Source of the DNA: Halocafeteria seosinensis
Taxonomy: Eukaryota > Sar > Bigyra > Bicosoecida
NCBI GenBank assembly: GCA_001687465.1
Contig: LVLI01000263.1
Span: 102,477 to 166,476 of the forward strand
Direction of reading: 5' to 3'
Length of the DNA stretch: 64,000 nucleotides
Numbering within the stretch: position 1 is the first letter of the stretch; every line of letters begins with the position of its first letter. Both the position numbers and the translations under genes were made by a program. The notes under the pieces were generated by a model. That model was not told the DNA's origin and searched no databases. It saw only the letters and a list, made by a program, of their open reading frames with translations. Below, piece by piece: positions 54,739 through 64,000 of the stretch.

Positions 54739-55930
54739 CTACCGGCCTACTTTTCCCGCGGCGGTATTTGTCTTCGGGTCAGCTGTATACGCCTGTAACG
54801 TGATGAGTATGTCGTTTGCGGCGTCCTGAAGTTCGCGTAAATCGGATATATAGAGCATTCGGAGGATAGACGCCGCCTTATTCACAAGTTTATCTGTAAG
54901 AGAAATAGTTTTGTCCGAGGGCAACCAAGCAGAGCCGAAAGATACAAACACCTACCGTGTGTATCCAAACCGGGGGGAAACACTTTAGGATCCGCATCCG
55001 AAAATGTAGCTTCTTCGTCAATTGCAGCCTTTACGGGCTCGCCTTCAGTGGTTATGACACTTAGAATTCGCTGACGGATAACTCTTCCAGCCTCTTGGAG
55101 GACAGGGAGTGCCTCACTCGCCTGTATTTCATTGTTTTGGAGCGCTTCAGCGCGCGTAAGTTTCAAAAGATCTGCTAGTTCTCTAAGTTTCTCTTTGCTT
55201 GTGGAATCTAATTTGGTATCTCGATCTTCTTTTTCCTGGGCTTCAGCGCTCCTTTTAGTTTGCTCCGCGGTTTGATTGTTTAATTCGTCCTCAATCTGTA
55301 GGCTGTGAGCCTTGGCAATTACATTCTTAGGATGCCTTGAGAGTTCCTCGCATTTTACATTAATCGATTCACCTGTACCACGAGCAAAAACCACAATTTC
55401 TTTTTTAGCATCAGGGCTGTTAAGGCTGTCTTTTTATCCTTCTTACCGCTATCTTCAAATTGCAAGCCGATGGCCTGGTTGATCAGCCAGTGTAAATACT
55501 TCGGCATGTTGTCCATGTTGAGCCTATCATTATGCAGGAAAGGGCATTTGTTCGAAAGCAAATATTGACGAAACGATTCCTGCCACTGCTCATCGTTCGT
55601 TCTTAGTCTCACACGCTCGTCTATAGGCCATTTTCTTATTTGTTTGTCCTCAAGCCATGATACTACGCGCACCGCGTCATTTTGTTCTGCAGTCATACGC
55701 CCGAAACGACAGGCTATCAACCATCTCAGAGGTACTGTTCTTAGAGATCATTGCTTACGTATAACAGGCTCTGCTACCCTTGTGAACGCTCTTAACTCGT
55801 CGGGACAACCCAGAATACGAAGCCTCCTATCCAATGCCTCCATAGGCCGAGGGACTGACCTACCAGACATATTAAGGTGCAAGCACTGCAGCGTATACAA
55901 TACGTTTGATATGATGTCAATTATCAACAA
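54739..55930 (-). CDS. RTRAF: RTRAF (CLE/C14orf166/CGI-99) RNA transcription-translation factor
   Basis: Homologue of human RTRAF, a subunit of the tRNA ligase complex and of cap-binding RNA transport complexes. Four exons from Met 55930. Joins give PVIQ-QNDAVRVVSWLED, FEDSG-ESINVKCEEL and DTH-DKLVNKAASIL. Family marks: VVSWLEDKQIRKWPIDER, LLSNKCPFLHNDR, WLINQAIGLQFED, LLKLTRAEALQNNE, AASILRMLYISDLRELQ, and the nearly invariant C-terminus AYTADPKTNTAAGKVGR. An acidic/Lys insert (about residues 140-190) is longer than in animals. The C-terminal match leaves little doubt. Confidence 0.93.
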
Positions 55931-57472
55931 TATACCAGCAATACCGACAGGTAGTACATGTATACCAGCATGTATTGACAGTATTGTACGATCATCATGT
56001 GAAGTCCATTGTGAACCTTAATTCCACGAGATAACCGAACAACTCACAGCTGTGTATGCGCATGTAAGACCACGAACATGGGTTGGAACAGTCGCGGAGC
56101 AAACTGTGCGAACCGAACTAAGATCAGCTGCTTACCTGCACCGTACCGGGTGAAATGAACTGCAAGCTTTTTTTATTGCGACTGTCGAAACATGGAGTGT
56201 TTTGATCAATAATATGCGAAACACTCAGGGGCTAGTCACTCCCGATGAGTACTACCGGTGTTGTGTGTATCTAAGGCCCACCCGCAAATGTTCGTACCCC
56301 TCCATTAACAGATTTAGAAAATGGTAGGCAGGTGTCTGTAACGTATTCAGCTACACTGTACAATTCCTGTGTTGTGCACTTCCACCCACGTCGTCTGGTG
56401 AGACGTCAAGCCCCGGTTCGCTGTAAAGGAGTTCCAACTTCTCGCAGCGCTTCTAGTTAGTTACACACACAAATGCGACAGATAGCCCACCGGCCGGGAA
56501 GTTGACCGCATCCTCTTAACGAGGAGCGGTATGCGCGTGTTACTAGTTAGTTACTCCATAGGAATCTGCTTGCTGGAAGCGGCGAGGGGCAAGTTCATTC
56601 AACCTCTTCGAGTCAATTGCCATGACATTACGCATATATTCCTTGGTAGTCATGATAAGCTCATGGTATATGCAACAATCAAGTTGGTTGTGAAATAGGG
56701 AAGACGACCTGCCTGATCCGATATTTGTGCAAGCACCGAGCATGGCAACGTCGTTGCATGTATATCGTGCTAACCGTGAGTCCAACGATATGAGACTTTC
56801 TCCCGTGATCCGCTATTTCCTTTTCTTATGAGACACCTTACGAGAAGTGGTCAATTTACAAGAGGAATACGACAATGATATCCGTATCTTTCCACATAAC
56901 GGGGATCGGCATGCGTAGAGTTCTGCGTCCACCCGGGAATCCAGGACACGCACGGGCGCGGCGCCGTCGGTTGAGGCGGTCGCAGCCTCAGCTTCTCGCT
57001 CGCAACAGTACGAGAAAGTCACGCGATTTGGGGGCATCAACCCAATGCAGAGGAATGAACGAATTGGGTGGGAAATAACAGATTTCGTAACGCATCGAGG
57101 TTCTGCTTAGGGTGTATAGACTGCTCTGTTAACACCGGCGACCTTCGCAACGGAAAACCTACCAGCCGAGTGCCGAGTTACCTTCCCTTCCACCATCTGA
57201 CTAGAGGTCAAGAGTCTTATAAATCAACTGTAAGTATGTCAATGGGCCGCTGCAATCTGCTTGTACTCTTATGTGGAGGTGTCGAAGCTAAAACATGGAA
57301 CACCAATGTGTCACGTCGGCATTGATTGCGAGAGGCTGTGGATCTCGGATTTGACGCCAATACGTGTATTGGCAGGACCAAGACCATATCTCTCTGAGTT
57401 GCTTTGTTCATAAAATTCTTCTTTTCACTATCTTCTTTGCAGCTCACTCGTAGGGCGCAGAAGTGCATAAGA
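55931..57472. other. Intergenic region of about 1.5 kb with a short repeat element
   Basis: Largest gene-free stretch between genes in the window. It contains a 78-bp element flanked by a 12-bp direct repeat (separate entry) and several motif-free open frames on both strands (for example 56543-56785 minus). The right end should hold the protein kinase promoter and 5'UTR. Confidence 0.5.
56453..56554. mobile_element. Short repeat element (78 bp) flanked by 12-bp direct repeats
   Basis: The sequence CTAGTTAGTTAC occurs at 56453-56464 and again at 56543-56554, bracketing a 78-bp segment. The segment includes a hairpin (CCGC-A-TCCTC / GAGGAGCGG, loop TTAAC). A near-identical copy lies in inverse orientation at 63934-64000, and its left end coincides exactly with the element boundary next to the direct repeat. 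This pattern fits a small non-autonomous mobile element with target-site duplication. With only two copies in view the class is unknown. Confidence 0.55.
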
Positions 57473-60327
57473 ATGGGGTGCTCCTCCTCGAAAACCGCGC
57501 CGGAAGATTCCAAACATACAGACGACCGCAATACGGACGAGCCCACAGTAAGAACTGATATAGTTACTAATTGGGGAAGTAGCGTGTAATCGTAATCATA
57601 TTCGACTTTCGCAGTCGCCCAGACATGTCAAGCACGTGGATGTGAACAAGGAAAAGATACATGAACCAAAGCCAAAGTCGGCTTCCAGTAACAGGAAAGC
57701 TGTAACGTAAGAACTGAAGTGTGTATATCTGAACTGTGCCATGAATTTCACCTGATGACATCCCTGTGGAAAACTTGTACAGCGCTGAATCATATGATAC
57801 GTTCGCACGGAAAGTTGGAGAGGAAGCGGAAGCGAGAACTAATGCTGATATTGAAGCCGCTCAGCATGCCCTTCATGCTCGCGAGGATACAATACCAGAA
57901 GACGGTGCAGCGGAGGAGCATAAAAAGGATGACGCACACATTGAAAACGAGGAAAACAAAGCTCCGCCAAAAGACGAACAGACGCTCGAGATACTCCATC
58001 ACGCCATCCGCAGCTGCTTCATTTTCAATGGTCTAACCAGAACCGAGGAGGATAGTATCGTTGCCGCCATGCATCCTCACAGGGTACCTGAGTCGGAAGT
58101 AGATACCAGTCTTTCCGACACATATTTCGTATGCACCGAAGGGCAACTCTTCGTGACATCTGGCTCAACGGAAGAGACGCTAAATCCTGGTGATTCGTTT
58201 GGAGAACTATCATTGCTCTACAAAACCACCGCTCAAGTCAAGATTGAGGCCAATACAGAAAGCATAGTATACTTTCTAGAGCGTGAGAGCTACAAGAAAG
58301 TTATTGTATCCGCATCTGCCAAATCAATCAAGGAGAACTATGCCTTCTTGAAGCGGTAAGTCCGTTCTGACCGTGGAGCCATGTCGCACGTTACAAGCGC
58401 TTTTGTATCTGTTTGCAGAGTGAATATGTTTAAAGATCTTCCGGACGAAAAGCTGTATCAGCTAGCAGAGGCTGTTGACCGGGAATCGTTTGAAACGGGA
58501 CAGAGTATTGTAGAACAGGGAGAAGAAGGGTCTATGTTCTATTTAATTGCAGGCCCTAAACGTACAGCTCAGGTAGGTGATGATGGATGTTATTCGGGCC
58601 CCCCTCTGTTAACATTGTTTAAGAATGTTGTTTTGTCCTTCAGGTTCAAGTACTCAAGACATACGACGACGGAACAACGATGGAAATTATGCGCCTAGGA
58701 GTGGGTTCGTATTTTGGAGAGCAGGCACTGCTGAACGATGCTCCGCGAGCGGCAACTGTGAAAACTGCGACGCCAGTCCAGTGTCTTCAGCTCGAGAGAT
58801 CAAAATTCAAAGACTTATTGGGTAAGTCATTTCCTGTCCCGCTTTTTGCATCTGTATTCACCTTTCGTATCAACTGGGTTCAGGTGACTTAGAAGAAAGC
58901 ATGCGAGAACAGCATTCGAAACGCGAAAAGCGAGAGATGAAGAGAATTCAGTCCAGTGGTTCAGGAATGTGGAAGTCTAGTACTCCTCGCGGTTCTCCAA
59001 GAGCCAAGAAGACGTTCAGCTCCGAGGAAATGAAGAAGACTCACAGCTCAGAATCAATGAAAAACAACACGCACTCAAAACTGGTTGATGGTGAAGCTTC
59101 AAGTGAGAATGCAGTGCGCCGCGCTGCGACTGTGCCGCAGCTTCGCACCGATATTTCTTTAGATCGGCTGCAACGCTTCAATGTCATCGGGGAAGGGGCT
59201 TTTGGGAACGTGCACTTGGTCAAGCATATAGACACGGGAGAAGTGTTCGCTGCTAAACAAATGCAAAAGGTTAAAGTTGTTGAAACCAAGCAGAAGAAAA
59301 ACGTGATTAACGAAAAGCGCATTATGGCGATGATAGATCATCCCTTCGTAAGTACATGTATTCTGGTGAGCTTCTGGGCACTCAGCCACATTTGCGGGGA
59401 AGTTCCTTTTCAGGTAATCCGCCTTCACCAAACTCTCAAAGACAAGAACAATTTATTTTTGATATTAGAGTATCTAGGAGCAGGAGATATGTTCAGCGTC
59501 ATTATGAATAATGGCGGTAGATTCAGCGAAAATGTTTCGCGTTTTTATGCAGCAATTGCCGTGACGGTTTTGGGCTACATACACCAGAAGAAAATTCTGT
59601 ATCGGTAAGTGGCACTTGGTCTGTTTCTTGACTCGTCTAAGAGAACACCACCTTCTTTCAAACCCAGTGACCTGAAACCAGAAAATATGGTATTTGACGC
59701 TGATGGTTATTACAAATTTGTGGATTTTGGCTTTGCCAAGATCGTCAATCATAAGACGTTCACGCTCTGTGGCACACCGGAATATTTAGCCCCTGAGCTT
59801 GTCCAAGGAAGGGGCCATCATAAGGGTGTAGACTATTGGGCCCTGGGTATTCTAATTTTTGAGATGCTAGCCGGCTATTCGCCGTTTGCGGACCACAAGA
59901 ACAATGACCAGCTTCAAATTTACAAGAACATATTGCGGGGCAAGTTGCGATTTCCTCGCTCAATAAAGAGTCGGGGCGCTCAGGACTTAATCGGTCGGTT
60001 GCTTAAGCCAAATCCTGCAGAAAGACTTGGATGCCTCAAAGGGGGAGCTGAGGACATCAAGGCTCATGAATGGTTTGAGAATTTAGAGTGGCAGAAGCTG
60101 TATAGGAAAGAATTGCCGGCGCCACTTCCAATAAAAGCTAAGCAGCCAAAGTTTGATCCGAAGAGAGCCGCAGCCCCAGGAGACTTTGGTAGAGCGAAGT
60201 CATACACGTGAGTGATACTCAACTCTATTAACCTTAACAAATACAATCCTACTTGGTGTGTATGCTATTTCGGTATAACTTTGAAACTTGCAGTGATGAT
60301 GGAAGCGGGTGGGATCAGGAGTTCTAG
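57473..60327 (+). CDS. PKG: cGMP-dependent protein kinase (AGC family)
   Basis: Cyclic-nucleotide-activated Ser/Thr kinase, 766 residues from nine exons (57473-57547 ... 59668-60207, 60294-60327). The N-terminus MGCSSSK is a textbook myristoylation plus palmitoylation signal, implying membrane anchoring. The first cyclic-nucleotide domain (IRSCFIFNGL, GDSFGELSLLYKTTAQVK) lacks the phosphate-binding Arg and part of the preceding loop, so it is probably inactive. The second (QGEEGSMFYLI, FGEQALLNDAPRAATVK) is intact. Kinase motifs: GEGAFGNV, FAAKQM, YRDLKPEN, DFGFAK, CGTPEYLAPE. A 34-base last exon restores the AGC tail end DDGSGWDQEF, replacing an apparent earlier stop. cGMP rather than cAMP is inferred from family layout. 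Confidence 0.95.
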
Positions 60328-60335
60328 AGACATGG

Positions 60336-62704
<2,369 letters not shown>

Positions 62705-62971
62705 TCAAGCTTAACAGCGCTAACTTGTACCTACCTTGAGCTACACAGACCTCTTCCTTTGCAAAGGGATTTAAACGCAAAATACTACTCTAAACTGAAT
62801 CGCGAAGCCAACGTAACGATGTACACTAACAACCCATTCACTCGTCGGTACACTGCTGCTGTCCATGGGAGGTGAGACCTGCCATGCTGCAGTACCGCAG
62901 GTTGGTCGCCATATGAAACGCGGATAATACTACTGCACACCGTAAAACAAAGATAATCTTGGTATCTTGTT

Positions 62972-62995
62972 CCTGGAGCCTGGAGCCTGGAGCCT
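62972..62995. repeat. CCTGGAG heptamer repeat (3 units)
   Basis: Three perfect tandem CCTGGAG units plus CCT, upstream of the glutathione reductase start. A short simple repeat with no assigned role. Confidence 0.8.
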
Positions 62996-63933
62996 ACAGG
63001 CTGTAAGTGTTGACTCCCTCGAAGAAATATCACGCTCGCGAGCAATGATCAGTCGTGCACAGTTACCATTGACGGGATAGGACGTTGTTCGCTCTTTCCG
63101 ACACAACAGTTGGAGTGCTCCCATAAAAAAGTTTGAGCAACACATAAAAAGACCGATGCTGCGGCGCTGTTCTCTCACTCGTCGTTTTCTAAGGAGCAGT
63201 CCACTGGGTAGTAAATGGGACTAAGTGTCACCAACGGGCCGCTGGTCACTGACACAAACGCTGCAACTAAAGAGATGGGATATGTTCAATTCGTTTGATA
63301 GTGACTTCGGAAAGTTTATTAGGAGTCGTAGTTTAACTGATTAGGCAGTTTACCTCTTTTTAGTTGTATTCTGGCGTGTCTACAGAAGTCAGCATTGCTC
63401 CTAGGTATTCGTCTGGTATGAGAAGACCAGTGACTTAGTGAGTTGAATCCAAGAGTATCTCTACTGTTTATTCGAGAATTCTCTGGTTAGTGTGATAAGC
63501 GAGGTTAGTGCATGTGTCATGTTAGTAGCCCTTTGGCGCGTCGCAGCCACGGTGGACAATGAATGGCCGAGAAGCAGCTCTATCCATCCAAGCAATGCAC
63601 TCCCAGTGGACAAAGAGTCATGCCATACTACGTGATCACACATCCACACAGAGGATGAGGATGTGGGCATTCAAGGTCCGGTCTTCTTGGTTTAACACGG
63701 TGGAGATTCTCGAGTCATTTTGCCAGCAGCATCGCTTCGAAGTCGCATAATACCAATTTCGGGTTGTTTCCCGGAATCAAACGAAGACGCGCTGTCTCTC
63801 TTCTCTGAACGTGCCACCGGAGAGCTGCTGGTACCAGTAGCAGTAGAACATGTGCCTCCTGAGCTTAACCAGTGCTGTGTTCCCTCACGGCGCATGTCAG
63901 CAAGGCTGCAGGAACAGCGGGCCCGTCGCTGCT

Positions 63934-64000
63934 TAACACGGGCGCATACCGCTCCTCGTTAAGAGGATGTGGTCAACTTCCCGGCCGGTGGGCTATCTGT
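63934..64000. mobile_element. Second copy of the short repeat element, cut by window edge
   Basis: Matches the reverse complement of 56476-56542 over 65 aligned positions, with two extra G residues near the end and one C/T difference. It begins TAACAC, exactly at the boundary of the first copy, and runs off the window before the other end is reached. No flanking duplication can be checked. Confidence 0.55.

Noticed and set aside
56477-56536. tRNA-like hairpin with an anticodon-loop look inside the short repeat
   Set aside because: No A or B box, no acceptor stem and no T-arm on either strand; the hairpin alone does not make a tRNA.

Overview
The window is nuclear DNA from a eukaryote with a compact genome. 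Genes lie on both strands, often only tens of bases apart. Most coding regions are split by short introns, mostly about 45-110 bases, with GTAAG or GTACG donors and YAG acceptors. No rRNA, tRNA, CRISPR array or prokaryotic operon was found. The gene set (Pumilio, CCR4-NOT ligase, ubiquitin-L40 fusion, mitochondrial ribosomal proteins, cGMP-dependent kinase, DHHC-type transferase, bacterial-type FabI) suggests a unicellular protist or alga. I cannot place it to genus; a red alga or a lineage with a red-derived plastid is possible but unproven.

Layout. 1-7443: a Pumilio protein (5' end cut off), a UBR-box protein with an RRP6-like fold, and a CNOT4-like ligase, all of which look tied to mRNA turnover. 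8239-13026: two tandem TMEM175-like channel genes, one with 7 introns and one with 1. 13286-22470: DHYC-type acyltransferase, mitochondrial ribosomal uL29m, ubiquitin-L40, the mitochondrial tRNA-modifying enzyme MTO1/MnmG and the PP2A methyltransferase LCMT1. 23094-26894: a large intronless LRR / cysteine-rich / multi-membrane protein. 27412-31736: small mitochondrial ribosomal mS38, an RBM26/27-like RNA-binding protein and FabI enoyl-ACP reductase. 32022-43761: a TFIIS-central-domain plus F-box protein, a 2066-residue intronless protein of unknown function, the CTD phosphatase RTR1/RPAP2, and the tri-snRNP protein SNU23/ZMAT2, which has lost most of its zinc ligands. 44616-50138: two tail-to-tail membrane proteins with unusual architectures, a seven-transmembrane protein carrying a full FIST domain and a mucin-like type I protein with a beta-adaptin-appendage-like tail. 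50248-62562: aldo-keto reductase, two OAC1-like mitochondrial carriers, RTRAF, cGMP-dependent protein kinase and glutathione reductase.

The strongest candidates for something undescribed are the 7TM-FIST receptor-like protein, the appendage-tailed membrane protein beside it, the TFIIS-M/F-box protein and the UBR/RRP6-like/zinc-knuckle protein. A short repeat at 56465-56542, flanked by a 12-bp duplication, recurs inverted at the window's right edge. Gene models were built by hand from splice signals and reading-frame continuity; family assignments rest on recognised motifs, not on database searches.
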